Below, piece after piece: positions 18,401 to 26,936 of a stretch of 64,000 nucleotides of DNA (position 1 is the first letter of the stretch; each line of letters opens with the position of its first letter). The translations under genes were made by a program, and so were the position numbers. Source of the DNA: Sphingopyxis sp. H115 (GTDB taxonomy: Bacteria; Pseudomonadota; Alphaproteobacteria; Sphingomonadales; Sphingomonadaceae); NCBI RefSeq assembly GCF_001468465.1, contig NZ_LNSA01000014.1, forward strand, positions 43,376 to 107,375, written 5' to 3'. Below the pieces are notes generated by a model that searched no databases, was not told where the DNA came from, and saw nothing but the letters and a program-made list of their open reading frames with translations.

Positions 18401-18639
18401 CCTTCATCTTCGGCGTGCTGCCGCTGGCGATCGCAACCGGAGCCGGCGCGAACAGCCGCGTCGCGATCGGCACCTCGGTGATCGGCGGCATGCTCACCGC
18501 CGCCTTTCTCGCGATCTTCTTCATCCCGCTCTTTTTCGTCCTCGTCCGCCGTGGCGTACGCGACGGCCTCGCGGCGGCGCGCGCGCGCTTCGGCAAGAAA
18601 AAGGACGACGGTACCGGCGCCGCCGAGATGCCGACATGA
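15436..18639 (+). CDS. RND multidrug efflux pump, AcrB/MexB (HAE1) type
   Basis: 1067-aa proton-driven inner-membrane transporter. It starts MSRLFINRPIFAWVLAIIVM as HAE1 pumps do, has two halves with large periplasmic loops and about 12 membrane segments. The TM4 proton-relay motif is intact (GLLVDDAIVVVENVER, with the paired Asp). The second half carries GLAAKNAILMIEFA and RLRPILMTSFAFIFGVLPL. A glycine-rich GGGGGGGAV stretch near residue 625 is a local oddity in the porter region. It starts 6 bp after the adaptor stop and overlaps the outer-membrane factor gene by an ATGA junction. Export of hydrophobic drugs is the family role; the actual substrate is unknown. Confidence 0.95.
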   Translation: MSRLFINRPIFAWVLAIIVMLGGAGALFSLPIEQYPDIAPTQVNIRATYPGASAETIENSVTQVLEQQLTGIDGLLYFSSQSSSRGQASITAIFEKGTDPDIAQVQVQNKIQSAVSRLPQQVQAQGVRVTKSNSDSLLLVGVYDTTDTRSNQDVSDYLSSNIQDPLSRVEGVGDVNVFGSPHAMRIWLNPQRLAGVSLMPSDVVAAITAQNSEVAAGEVGGLPAPQGQMLNATVTAQSRMQTPEQFENIVLKTLPDGATVRIKDIARVEVGAENYSTIVRINGHPGSGMSISLSPGADALETADRVKARMTELAANFPDGLTYSYANDSTAFIKLSVSEVQKSLFEAILLVILVMFVFLQSWRAVLIPAIAVPVVLLGTFGIFYILDFSINTLTLFGLTLAIGLLVDDAIVVVENVERLMEENPGMSAREATIQSMKELQVALIAIALVLSAVFLPMAFFGGSTGVIYRQFSVTIVSAMALSVLVALILSPALTSTLLKPKNGNEGNGGRFPRVHAFLERAKTGFNTRFDRSVDRYVGSVTKVVDRKWLFLTIYAVLLATLAFLFFRLPSGFLPNEDQGRVSVQFRLPAGATQARTLEVRDMVEKYLLTEEKANVGALFLVAGGGGGGGAVGQNTGQGFVNLVHWDERPGTERSAEAIATRARAALAGIRDAQVFALVPGAVRGLGDSAGFTMQFQNRSGMSRDEFVAAREKLLAMANENPKLTSVRLSDLPDVSTLKIDVDTQRLTAYGIDNGDVNNTLATAWGGRYVNDFIDKGRVKRVYVQGDAPYRAKPEDLSQWYVRSTDGRMSPFSAFATVGWSTTPSSSSRFQGVPAFEISGQPTPGTSSGEAMDEMERMANEIPGTSVAWSGSSYEERLSSGQAPLLYGLSVLVVFLCLAALYESWSIPFAVLLVIPLGLIGAVFAVNLRGLENDVYLQIGLLTTMGLAAKNAILMIEFAEQEERKGKRVIEAAIEAARIRLRPILMTSFAFIFGVLPLAIATGAGANSRVAIGTSVIGGMLTAAFLAIFFIPLFFVLVRRGVRDGLAAARARFGKKKDDGTGAAEMPT

Positions 18640-20048
18640 TCGCAGGCCGTTCGATCCTCCTCGCCGGCACGCTCGCGCTCTCCGGCTGCTCGCTCGCGCC
18701 AAAGACGGTGCTGCCAGCGCCGCCAGTGCCGCAAAGCTGGCCCGTCGGGGACGCTTATCTGCTCCAGAACGAGGCGGCGCTGCCGATCCTCTCCTATAAG
18801 AGCGTTTTCACCGACCCACGGCTTCAGGCGCTGACCGAACAGGCGCTTGCCAACAATCGCGACCTGCGCACCGCCTACGCCAATGTCGTCGCGGCGCGCG
18901 CGCAGGTGCGCGTCACGCGATCGGGGCAATTCCCCGAACTCGGCGTGACGGCGGGCGCGGGCTATTCGGACGGCGGTGTCGACGCCAGCGGCAACGGGAA
19001 TGGAAGCGGGAACTTCTCCCTGCGCGGCGGCGTCACCGCCTTCGAACTCGACCTGTTCGGACGACTCGCCAACGCGACCGAGGCCGACCGCAATCGCGCG
19101 CTCGCGACCGAAGCGGCGTCGCGCACCGTGCGCGTCGCGCTGATCGCCAGCGTCGCCGACGCCTGGGCAAACTATGGTGCTGACCGCGACCTGCTCAAAA
19201 TCGCCGAGGATACTGCCGCCAACGCTCGCGAAAGCGTGCGGCTAACCAAGGCGCGGCTCGACGGCGGCGTCGCGCCGCGCACCGACCTGCGCCAGGCCGA
19301 ACAGATTCTCGCCACCGCCGAGGATGCGATCGCGCAGCAGCAGACCGCGCTCGCGCAGGACGAAAATCTCATCCGCCTGCTCGTCGGCGCCGAGGTCGAC
19401 CGGGAATTGCTTCCGGCAAGCCTTGCCGAGGTCACGCCGGCGATCGTGTCGCTGCCCGCCGGGGTGAACTCCGAAATATTGCTGCGCCGCCCTGACGTGA
19501 TCGAGGCCGAATATGCCCTGCGCGCCGCCAACGCCGATATCGGCGTCGCGCGCGCGGCGCTTTTTCCGTCGATCTCGCTCACCGGGCTGCTCGGTTTCGC
19601 GAGTGACGCGCTTTCCAGCCTGTTCGACAGCGGCTCGTTCAGCTGGTCGGCCGGAGGCGACGCGACGGCAACAATCTTCGACGCCGGAGGACGCCGCGCC
19701 GGGGTTGCGATCAGCGAAGCGCAGCGCGACGCCGCGCTCGCGGGCTATGAAGGCGCCATCCAGACGGCGTTTCGCGAGGTAGCCGACGCGCTCGCAGTGC
19801 AAGGCACGATTTCCGAACGCGTACGCGCCGCGGCGGCGAATAGCGAAGCCGCCGCCGACACGGCGATGCTGACCGACGCACGCTATAAGGGCGGCGTCGA
19901 CAGCTTCCTGTCGAGCCTCGACGCGCAGCGCAGCCTCTATGCGGCGCGGCGGAGCGAGATCGGCACGCAGCTGCTGCTCGTCAGCACGCGAATCGCCTTG
20001 TTTCGTGCCTTGGGCGGCGACAGCAGCGCGGGAACGGCAGCGCCCTGA
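18636..20048 (+). CDS. RND efflux outer-membrane factor (NodT/OprM family lipoprotein)
   Basis: 470-aa TolC-superfamily channel protein with a lipoprotein signal (ILLAGTLALSGCS, Cys about residue 18). The two repeated halves typical of outer-membrane efflux proteins are visible: RDLRTAYANVVAARAQVRV in the first, and the canonical LLRRPDVIEAEYALRAANAD and LFPSISLTGLLGF in the second. ATG 18636 overlaps the pump stop by 4 bp, so translation is probably coupled. It completes a self-contained adaptor-pump-channel operon. Confidence 0.94.
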   Translation: MIAGRSILLAGTLALSGCSLAPKTVLPAPPVPQSWPVGDAYLLQNEAALPILSYKSVFTDPRLQALTEQALANNRDLRTAYANVVAARAQVRVTRSGQFPELGVTAGAGYSDGGVDASGNGNGSGNFSLRGGVTAFELDLFGRLANATEADRNRALATEAASRTVRVALIASVADAWANYGADRDLLKIAEDTAANARESVRLTKARLDGGVAPRTDLRQAEQILATAEDAIAQQQTALAQDENLIRLLVGAEVDRELLPASLAEVTPAIVSLPAGVNSEILLRRPDVIEAEYALRAANADIGVARAALFPSISLTGLLGFASDALSSLFDSGSFSWSAGGDATATIFDAGGRRAGVAISEAQRDAALAGYEGAIQTAFREVADALAVQGTISERVRAAAANSEAAADTAMLTDARYKGGVDSFLSSLDAQRSLYAARRSEIGTQLLLVSTRIALFRALGGDSSAGTAAP

Positions 20049-20053
20049 CTTTC

Positions 20054-20127
20054 TCGTCATGCCGGACTGCATCCGGCATCCATTGCGACGCCGGCAGAAT
20101 GAACCCCGGATCAAGTCCGGAGTGAGG
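20054..20127. repeat. Degenerate REP-like palindromic repeat
   Basis: After the outer-membrane factor gene lie CGTCATGCCGGACTGCATCC and, inverted, CCCCGGATCAAGTCCGG. This matches the pattern of the pair at 7346-7426 but with more changes. It lies before the SOS-regulated promoter of imuA and may mark or terminate the end of the efflux transcript. Confidence 0.55.
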
Positions 20128-20149
20128 ATTGGGCTGTGGCGGACTCTCC

Positions 20150-20194
20150 TTGACAATCGCCCGCACTCGCGCGCTAATAGAACATATCAGGAAC
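20150..20194 (+). promoter_or_regulatory. SOS promoter with LexA box for imuA-imuB-dnaE2
   Basis: GAAC (20180-20183), seven bases, then GAAC (20191-20194) gives GAACATATCAGGAAC, the alphaproteobacterial LexA box (GTTC-N7-GTTC on the other strand). A TTGACA -35-like element lies at 20150-20155 and a TAATAG-like -10 at about 20175-20180, so LexA would cover the start of transcription. The box ends only 2 bases before the imuA ATG at 20197, which leaves almost no untranslated leader. Confidence 0.82.
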
Positions 20195-20196
20195 AA

Positions 20197-20985
20197 ATGA
20201 TGCGCGAGTCGTCTCACCCTCTCGCCGGGCTGCGCCAACGCATCGCCCGGATCGCCGCCAGCGGCGTGGAAAGCCACCGGGCCGAAGGCTGGCTGGCGAG
20301 CGGGCACGCGCGCTTCGACGACGCGCTCCAGGGTGGGCTCGCGATCGGGCACATCCATGAATTTTTTGCCGCCGACGCGCTCGATGCAACGAGCGCCGCC
20401 GCCTTCGCCGCGCTGGTCGCGCTGCGCACGCCGGGCAAGGCGCCGCTGATCTGGCTGCGTACCACCGACGCGAACAAGCGCAGCGGCCGCATCTATGCCC
20501 CCGGCATCGCCGAACTTGGCGGCGACCCCGACCGGCTACTGCTTGTCGAAACCGCCGATCCCAAGATGTTGCTCGCCTGCGCGAACGACGCGATCCGCTG
20601 CGCCGGGTCTGCGGCGGTGATCGTCGAAAGCTGGGGCAAATTCCCCTTGCTCGATCTAACCGCCGGGCGCCGACTCGCGCTTGGTGCGCGCGATGCGGGC
20701 ACCACTCTGCTGATGCTCCGCCTGAATGCCGTGCCGACGCCGAGTGTCGCCGAAACGCGCTGGAGCGTGGCCGCTGCCGCCTCATACGCGCTCGAGGCCA
20801 ATGCCCCCGGGGCGCCCGCTTTCGACCTCGAATTGCTGCGCTGGCGCGGCGGCCCCGCGGGGACGTGCTGGCGACTGGACTGGAACCATGACGAACATGC
20901 TTTCGGAGAAGCGCCGCTATCTGGCGCTCTTCTTCCCCTTCCTGCCCGCCGAGCGATGGCTTCGCACGGCGCCGCGGCCGCCTGA
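20197..20985 (+). CDS. imuA: ImuA, SOS mutagenesis accessory protein
   Basis: 262-aa RecA/SulA-like ImuA protein. The segment GHARFDDALQGGLAIGHIHEFF matches the ImuA N-terminal core, and LALGARDAGTTLLMLRLNAVP the strand region before the C-terminus. It acts with ImuB and DnaE2 in error-prone DNA-damage tolerance, probably helping to recruit the polymerase complex. The start ATG 20197 (MMRESSHP) lies immediately after a LexA box; upstream starts in the same frame would run through the promoter and repeat. Its 3' end overlaps imuB by about 98 bp in another frame. Confidence 0.9.
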   Translation: MMRESSHPLAGLRQRIARIAASGVESHRAEGWLASGHARFDDALQGGLAIGHIHEFFAADALDATSAAAFAALVALRTPGKAPLIWLRTTDANKRSGRIYAPGIAELGGDPDRLLLVETADPKMLLACANDAIRCAGSAAVIVESWGKFPLLDLTAGRRLALGARDAGTTLLMLRLNAVPTPSVAETRWSVAAAASYALEANAPGAPAFDLELLRWRGGPAGTCWRLDWNHDEHAFGEAPLSGALLPLPARRAMASHGAAAA

Positions 20986-22438
20986 CGCCCCGCTTGTCTT
21001 CGCCGAGAAGCAGCGCGGCGCGATGCGACTCGCGAGCGTCGATACCGCGGCGCTCGCGGTCGGGCTGCGCCCCGGCATGCCGCTCGCCGACGCGCGCGCG
21101 CAGGTCGGCGACCTCGCCATCGTGCCGCACGATCCGGCGTCCGACCAGGAGTGGCTCGACCGGCTCGCGCAGGGCTGCGCGCGCTATACACCGCTCGTCG
21201 CGCTCGACGCGCCCGACGGGCTGATCCTCGATATCGCGGGCGCTGAACATCTGCTGGGCGGTGAGGCGGGCGTGATCGCCGATATCGAGATGCGCTTCGC
21301 ACGGCTCGGCATGACGCTGCGCCACGCGCTCGGGCCGACCGCCGACGCCGCGCGCGCGCTCGCGCGCTATCAGGCGCGCCCCGCCCCCGATGAAGCCAGC
21401 GCAATCCGCCGCCTGCCCGTTGCCGCGCTCGAACTCGAATCCGAGGCGGCGACCGCTCTCGTCCGCGCTGGCCTTAAGACGATCGGCGACCTTGCGGGCC
21501 GGCCGATGGCAAATCTCGCCGCGCGCTTCGGCGCCGACGCCGCGATGGCGCTGCGCCGCATATTAGGCGACGCGCCGAGCCCGCTCGACCCGCGGGTCAC
21601 TCCGCCGCCGGTCGTCGCCGAACGCCGGTTCGCCGAACCGCTCGGCAGCAGCGCGCATGCCAACAAGGTGCTGGCCCAACTGACAGCCGAAGCGATCGAA
21701 GACCTCGCCGAACGCGGCAAGGGCGGGCGTCATTTCCGTGCGACCTTCTTTCGCAGCGACGGCCTCGCGCGGACGATCGCGATCGAGACCGCCCACCCGA
21801 CGCGCGACTCCGGCCTTGTCATGCGCCTCTTTGCCGAGCGCATGGACAGTCTCGCCGACCCGCTCGACCCCGGTTTCGGCTTCGACATGATCCGTCTCGC
21901 GGTGCCGCGGCTCGAGGCACTGGGTGCGACGCAGCTGAAACTCGAGGGCGGTGCGGCACGCACGGCGAACGAAAGCGCCGCGATGGACGAGCTCGCCGAC
22001 CGGCTCGCGACGCGCCTCGGGCGCGGGCGGGTACGACGGCTGAGCCCCGCCGACACGCATATTCCCGAACAGGCACAGCTCGAACTCCCCGCGATCGACG
22101 CGCCCACACCGCTGCCCTGGCAGGCGCCCGAGCCGGGCGAACCCCCGACGCGCCCCTTCCACCTCTTCGACCCGCCGCAGCCGATCGAGGTGATCGCCGA
22201 GGTGCCCGACGGCCCGCCGCACCAATTCCGCTGGCGACGCGCCTTCCACGCGATCCGCCGCTACGAAGGCCCCGAACGCATCGCCGCCGAATGGTGGCGG
22301 CGCCGGGACAATGGCGGACTGACGCGCGACTATTACCGCGTCGAGGATGCGCAGGGGCGCCGCTTCTGGCTCTTCCGCCACGGCCTCTACGACGAAAAAC
22401 CCGATCCGCGCTGGTATATCCATGGGGTCTTCGCATGA
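20888..22438 (+). CDS. imuB: ImuB, Y-family polymerase-like SOS protein
   Basis: 516-aa protein related to Y-family DNA polymerases. The polymerase-like N-terminus shows RYLALFFPFLPAERW where true polymerases have a DxDxFF metal site, so the catalytic acid is missing, as expected for the non-catalytic ImuB group. DGLILDIAGAEHLLGGE and a helix-hairpin segment (GLKTIGDLAGRPMANLAARFG) follow. ImuB links ImuA and DnaE2 to the sliding clamp. I chose ATG 20888 (ATG 20897 also possible), inside the end of imuA. The gene ends in an ATGA overlap with dnaE2. Confidence 0.9.
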   Translation: MTNMLSEKRRYLALFFPFLPAERWLRTAPRPPDAPLVFAEKQRGAMRLASVDTAALAVGLRPGMPLADARAQVGDLAIVPHDPASDQEWLDRLAQGCARYTPLVALDAPDGLILDIAGAEHLLGGEAGVIADIEMRFARLGMTLRHALGPTADAARALARYQARPAPDEASAIRRLPVAALELESEAATALVRAGLKTIGDLAGRPMANLAARFGADAAMALRRILGDAPSPLDPRVTPPPVVAERRFAEPLGSSAHANKVLAQLTAEAIEDLAERGKGGRHFRATFFRSDGLARTIAIETAHPTRDSGLVMRLFAERMDSLADPLDPGFGFDMIRLAVPRLEALGATQLKLEGGAARTANESAAMDELADRLATRLGRGRVRRLSPADTHIPEQAQLELPAIDAPTPLPWQAPEPGEPPTRPFHLFDPPQPIEVIAEVPDGPPHQFRWRRAFHAIRRYEGPERIAAEWWRRRDNGGLTRDYYRVEDAQGRRFWLFRHGLYDEKPDPRWYIHGVFA

Positions 22439-25400
22439 GCGGCGCAGACGCCGATCCGGGCTTCGCCGAACTGGTCGCCGCAACCAATTACAGCTTCTTG
22501 CGCGGCGCCTCGGACCCCGCCGAAATGGTGGCCAAGGCAATCGCGCTCGGCATGACTGGCATCGGTATTGCGGATCGGAACAGCGTCGCGGGGGTGGTGC
22601 GGGCGTGGGCTTTTCTGAAAGATTTGCAGGTCAAGAAACCCGAGATGGTGGAGGGCTTTCGGCTGGTGGTCGGCGCCCGGCTCGTCTTCGCCGACGGCAC
22701 CCCTGATATCGTCGCCTACCCTGTCGATCGACAAGGCTGGGGACGTCTGACGCGTCTTCTGTCGACCGGAAACCTGCGCGCGCAAAAGGGCGGCTGCATT
22801 CTCCATCTCGAAGACCTGCTCGATCATTGCGACGATCTCCTCCTCATCGCGATGGAAGGCGACGGGAAACTGCTCCGGACCCTCAAAAGCAAGCGGCCGA
22901 AATCACTCTGGTTGGCCGCCATGATGCCACAATCGGGCGCCGACGCGCGCCGGCTGGCCGAACTCCAGCGCCTGTCGGCGGCAACCGGCGTTCCGCTGCT
23001 CGCGACCAACGACGCTCTCTATGCAGCCAAGGAACAACGCCCGCTTCACGATATTATCACCTGCATCCGCGAGGGGACGACGGTCGCGAAGGCCGGCAAG
23101 CTGCTTCGCGCCAATGGCGAGCGTTATCTGAAAGCGACCGCCGAGATGAAACGCCTGTTCGACGGCTATCCTAAGGCGATTGAAGCAAGTGCAAAGCTGC
23201 TCGCGCGTATCAGCTTTCGCCTCGAAGATCTGCGATATGAATATCCGCACGAGCCGGTACCGCCGGGATGGAAACCCTTTCCCTATCTGCACCATTTGGT
23301 GAAAACCGCCGCCGAGGAGCGCTACAAAACGCCGCTCCCGCCGAAAGTCCGGAAGCTACTCGCTGACGAGCTGCGGCTGATCAAGAAGCGGCGCTACGTC
23401 TATTATTTCCTGACCGTTTACGATCTTGTCCGCTACGCCCGGTCACAGCAGCCGCCGATCCTGTGCCAAGGCCGCGGATCGGCCGCTAATTCGATTGTCT
23501 GCTTCCTGCTCGGCGTGACCTCGGTCGATCCGATGAAACACGACCTTCTCTTCTCACGTTTCGTGTCTGCCGAACGCGACGAGCCCCCCGACATCGACGT
23601 CGACTTCGAACACGAACGACGCGAGGAGGTCATCCAATATATCTATGATCGCTATACGCGCGACCGCGCCGCGATCGCCGCGACCGTCATCCATTACCGC
23701 CCGCGCAGCACGATCCGCGAGGTCGGCAAGGCGCTAGGGTTCAGCGAGGACGTCACCGCACGCCTCGCCGATACGAGCTGGGGCAGTTGGGGCGACGAAG
23801 TTCCGATCGAGCGGTTCGTCGAAGCCGGGCTCAATCCGCATAATGGCGAGATCGAACGGCTGCACCGTTTCGTCGGCGAATTGCTTAAAGCGCCGCGTCA
23901 TTTGTCGCAGCATGTCGGCGGCTTCATATTAACCGAAGGACGGCTCGACGAACTCGTCCCGATTCACAACGCCGCGATGGAGGATCGAACCTTCATCGAA
24001 TGGGACAAAGACGACATCGACGCACTGGGACTGATGAAGGTCGACGTGCTCGCGCTCGGCATGCTGACCTGCATTCGCAAATGCTTCGACCTGATGCGCG
24101 AACATGATCTTGGCGATCATACGTTGGAAGTCGACATCGATTGTGATGATCCCGAAGTCTACGGCATGTTGCAGACGGGCGACAGCATCGGCGTTTTTCA
24201 GGTCGAAAGCCGCGCGCAGATCAACATGTTGCCGCGCCTCAAACCGAAGATTTTCTACGATCTGGTGGTGCAAGTGGCGATCGTCCGCCCTGGCCCGATC
24301 GAGGGCGACATGGTCCACCCCTATCTACGACGTCGCAACAAGGAGGAGCCGGTGGAATTTCCCGAACCCGCCCCGCCGCATCCGCCCGACGAACTGCACG
24401 ATGTTCTAGGCAAAACCTATGGCGTCCCCCTGTTTCAGGAACAGGCGATGAAACTCGCCATCGTTGCCGCTGAATTTACCCCTGACGAAGCCAATGGCCT
24501 GCGCCGTGCGATGGCCACCTTCCGGAATGTCGGAACGATCGAGAATTTCCGCGATAAGATGATCGGCGGGATGGTGCGGCGTGGCTACAGCCAAGATTTC
24601 GCAGAGCGCTGCTTCAAACAGATCGAAGGCTTCGGCAGCTACGGCTTTCCGGAAAGCCACGCCCAGTCGTTCGCGCGGCTCGTCTATGTCTCCTCATGGA
24701 TCAAACACTACCATCCCGCCGTCTTCGCGTGCGGCCTGCTCAACTCGCAGCCGATGGGCTTCTACGCCCCCGCGCAGCTGGTGCGCGATGCGCAGGAGCA
24801 TGGGGTCGAGGTGCGTGCGGTCGATGTCAATGCGAGCGGCTGGGACAATAGTCTCGAGCGAAAGGACGACGGCAGCCTCGCGCTTCGGCTCGGTTTTCGC
24901 CAGGTCGACGGGTTTCGCGAGGAATGGGCGAGGCAGATCGCCGAGGCGCGGAGCACCGCTCCCTTCGCCTCGGTCGAGGAACTCGCGCGCCGTGCCAACC
25001 TGCCGTCGCGCGCGCTGCGCCTGATCGCCGATGCCGACGCGTGCCGATCGATGGGGCTCGACCGGCGACCCGCATTGTGGGATGCGCGGCGGGTGCGGCA
25101 GGGGGTGTTGCCGTTGTTCGGCGCGGCCGGAACCGATGAACTCGGTGCCGAGGAGGACGCCCAGTTGCCGCCGACGCCGATGGTCGAGCATGTACTCACC
25201 GATTACCAGACGACGCGGCTGTCGCTGAAGGGCCATCCGATGGCCTTCCTGCGCCGCGATCTGGCACGCGAAGGCATATTGACTGCCACCGAGGTCGCGG
25301 CGGCAAAGAACGGATCGCTCGTGCGCACCGCGGGCGTCGTGCTGATCCGCCAGCGGCCGGGGAAGGGCAATGCGATCTTCATTACGCTCGAAGACGAGGG

Positions 25401-25707
25401 GGGGATCGTCAATATATTGTTGTGGGCCCGCCTCTTCGAACGTCAGCGGCGCGCCGTCATGGCGTCGCGGCTGATGCTTGCCGAGGGCGAAGTGCAGCGG
25501 AGCAAGGAAGGGGTGATCCATCTGATGGCGACGCGGATCGTCGACCGGACGGCGATGCTCGATACGCTGGGGAGCGACCGGCGCTTCGATCCCGAAATCT
25601 GCCGCGCCGACGAGGTCAAGCACCCGCAGCTGCCGCGCGGTCATGCGGCGCAGCACGGCCATCCCCGCAACGTCCGTATCCTGCCCAAGTCGCGGGATTT
25701 TCATTAG
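22435..25707 (+). CDS. dnaE2: Error-prone DNA polymerase DnaE2 (ImuC)
   Basis: 1090-aa C-family polymerase of the translesion type. The N-terminal PHP domain begins ELVAATNYSFLRGASDPAEMV and GIGIADRNSVAGVVR. The polymerase palm contains CQGRGSAANSIVCFLLGVT and PPDIDVDFEHERREEVIQYI, with the catalytic Asp residues. EFTPDEANGLRRAMATFRN lies in the finger region, and a C-terminal OB-fold segment (RPGKGNAIFITLEDEGGIVNI) is present. It is co-transcribed with imuA-imuB under LexA control. It provides mutagenic synthesis past damaged DNA, and is shorter than replicative DnaE1 as usual for the family. Confidence 0.96.
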   Translation: MSGADADPGFAELVAATNYSFLRGASDPAEMVAKAIALGMTGIGIADRNSVAGVVRAWAFLKDLQVKKPEMVEGFRLVVGARLVFADGTPDIVAYPVDRQGWGRLTRLLSTGNLRAQKGGCILHLEDLLDHCDDLLLIAMEGDGKLLRTLKSKRPKSLWLAAMMPQSGADARRLAELQRLSAATGVPLLATNDALYAAKEQRPLHDIITCIREGTTVAKAGKLLRANGERYLKATAEMKRLFDGYPKAIEASAKLLARISFRLEDLRYEYPHEPVPPGWKPFPYLHHLVKTAAEERYKTPLPPKVRKLLADELRLIKKRRYVYYFLTVYDLVRYARSQQPPILCQGRGSAANSIVCFLLGVTSVDPMKHDLLFSRFVSAERDEPPDIDVDFEHERREEVIQYIYDRYTRDRAAIAATVIHYRPRSTIREVGKALGFSEDVTARLADTSWGSWGDEVPIERFVEAGLNPHNGEIERLHRFVGELLKAPRHLSQHVGGFILTEGRLDELVPIHNAAMEDRTFIEWDKDDIDALGLMKVDVLALGMLTCIRKCFDLMREHDLGDHTLEVDIDCDDPEVYGMLQTGDSIGVFQVESRAQINMLPRLKPKIFYDLVVQVAIVRPGPIEGDMVHPYLRRRNKEEPVEFPEPAPPHPPDELHDVLGKTYGVPLFQEQAMKLAIVAAEFTPDEANGLRRAMATFRNVGTIENFRDKMIGGMVRRGYSQDFAERCFKQIEGFGSYGFPESHAQSFARLVYVSSWIKHYHPAVFACGLLNSQPMGFYAPAQLVRDAQEHGVEVRAVDVNASGWDNSLERKDDGSLALRLGFRQVDGFREEWARQIAEARSTAPFASVEELARRANLPSRALRLIADADACRSMGLDRRPALWDARRVRQGVLPLFGAAGTDELGAEEDAQLPPTPMVEHVLTDYQTTRLSLKGHPMAFLRRDLAREGILTATEVAAAKNGSLVRTAGVVLIRQRPGKGNAIFITLEDEGGIVNILLWARLFERQRRAVMASRLMLAEGEVQRSKEGVIHLMATRIVDRTAMLDTLGSDRRFDPEICRADEVKHPQLPRGHAAQHGHPRNVRILPKSRDFH

Positions 25708-25740
25708 TTGTGGCCGACCAACGTCGGCAACGGCACCGCG

Positions 25741-25805
25741 GCCCGCTCCCCCTCCCGGCCTCCCCAACGATAGTAACCTAGGGAGGCCGGGAGGGGGGAG
25801 CGGGC
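25741..25805. repeat. Very long intergenic hairpin (24-25-bp arms) between dnaE2 and fliC
   Basis: Arm 25741-25764 (starts GCCCGCTCCC, ends GGCCTCCC) pairs with 25781-25805 (starts GGGAGGCC, ends GGAGCGGGC) with one bulged base, around a 16-nt loop. It sits between the converging dnaE2 and fliC genes. No T-run follows on either strand. It could block readthrough from both sides or be a member of an interspersed palindromic repeat family. Confidence 0.75.
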
Positions 25806-25839
25806 TGGTGCCGTCCCAGTTCGGCCATGCCGAACAGAC

Positions 25840-25877
25840 AAAAAAGATGATGCCCCGGCTGTGGGGGCCGGGGCATC
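25840..25877 (-). terminator. Rho-independent terminator of fliC
   Basis: GATGCCCCGGC (25849-25859) pairs perfectly with GCCGGGGCATC (25867-25877) around a 7-nt loop. On the minus strand, after the flagellin stop, the hairpin is followed closely by six T residues (plus-strand A-run 25840-25845). The same 11-bp stem occurs at 59740-59769. Confidence 0.85.
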
Positions 25878-25932
25878 GGATCAGGCTATCTAAGGGACCA
25901 ACCGAATATAGCCTGAAATTTGTTCGCGGATA

Positions 25933-26754
25933 TTAGCCGCGGAGCAGGTTCATCACGCCCTGCGAGCTCTGGTTCGCCTGAGCGAGCATCGCGGTCGAGG
26001 CCTGCGCCAGGATGCCGGCGGCGGCGAGGTTCGTCGATTCCACGGAGAAATCGGCGTCTTCGATGCGCGATTTCGCTTCGTCCAGATTGGTGACACGCGA
26101 CGTCAAATTATCGACAGCCGAGGTCAGGCGGTTCTGCTGCGCACCAAGGTTGGCGCGTTCTTCGGCGACGATGGTGATCGCATCGTCGATCGTTGCGAGT
26201 GCGCCGGTGGCGCCCGCAGCGGTCGCGACCGAAACCGCGTTGACGCCCAGACCGGTCGCCGACAAGCTGGCGACGGTGATGTTCACCACTTCGGTATCGT
26301 TGATGCCGGTCTGGATGTCGAAACCGGTGGCGACGCTGCCGTCGATCAGCTGGTTGCCGTTGAAGGTCGTCTGCGTCGTGATGTCGCCGATCTGCGAAAT
26401 CAGCGCGCCGACTTCTTCCTGCACCAGCGCGCGGTCATCGTCGCTCAGCGTGCCGTTCGAAGCCTGCATCGCGAGTTCACGCATCCGGATCAGGATGTCC
26501 GAAATGCTGCCCGCGGCGCTGTCGGCGGTCTGGGCGAGCGAAATGCCGTCGTTGGCGTTGCGGATCGCCTGGGTGAAACCGCGAGATGCGGCCTCCATGC
26601 GGGTCGCGACGGCGAGGCCGGCGGCATCGTCCTTCGCAGCGTTGATGCGCTTGCCGCTCGACAGGCGTTCCATCGCCTGCGACTGCATTTGGCCTGCGAC
26701 ACGCGAATTGTTCTGGGCGCGAAGCGCGCTCACATTGGTGTTGATGACAGTCAT
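25933..26754 (-). CDS. fliC: Flagellin
   Basis: 273-aa flagellar filament protein. The conserved N-terminal D0/D1 region (MTVINTNVSALRAQNN, QAMERLSSGKRINAAKDDAAGLA) and the C-terminal D1/D0 region (ESTNLAAAGILAQASTAMLAQANQ) are present. Only a short central section lies between them, so the outer D2/D3 domains are absent. This is a small alphaproteobacterial-type flagellin. It is exported by the type III apparatus encoded next door and capped by FliD. It is divergent from the fliE operon across a 250-bp AT-rich region and ends at a clear terminator. No convincing promoter of its own was assigned. Other flagellin copies elsewhere are possible. Confidence 0.96.
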   Translation of the reverse strand: MTVINTNVSALRAQNNSRVAGQMQSQAMERLSSGKRINAAKDDAAGLAVATRMEAASRGFTQAIRNANDGISLAQTADSAAGSISDILIRMRELAMQASNGTLSDDDRALVQEEVGALISQIGDITTQTTFNGNQLIDGSVATGFDIQTGINDTEVVNITVASLSATGLGVNAVSVATAAGATGALATIDDAITIVAEERANLGAQQNRLTSAVDNLTSRVTNLDEAKSRIEDADFSVESTNLAAAGILAQASTAMLAQANQSSQGVMNLLRG

Positions 26755-26936
26755 CTTTGTTCCTTTCCGGCCTCGATGGCCATTCCCGTGATGTGAGGGC
26801 TCGAGGAGCGGTCACGGAAAGCAGTAACGACGAGCAGCGGCGGCGCTTAAGTCCGCCCCGTCAAAAAAATGCCAGCGACCGCCAGATGTCATCGTTGTTT
26901 GGATTTAAAGTATTGAAATAAATAAATTAAATTTTT

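Noticed and set aside
19939..20196. 5' extension of imuA
   Set aside because: It would run through the repeat, the promoter and the LexA box; the ATG after the box gives a normal ImuA.
26860..26905. Sigma-54-like sequence on the minus strand before fliC (TGGCATTTTTTTGAC)
   Set aside because: The spacing between the GG and the -12 element is one base short and the -12 GC is missing, so it was not called a promoter.
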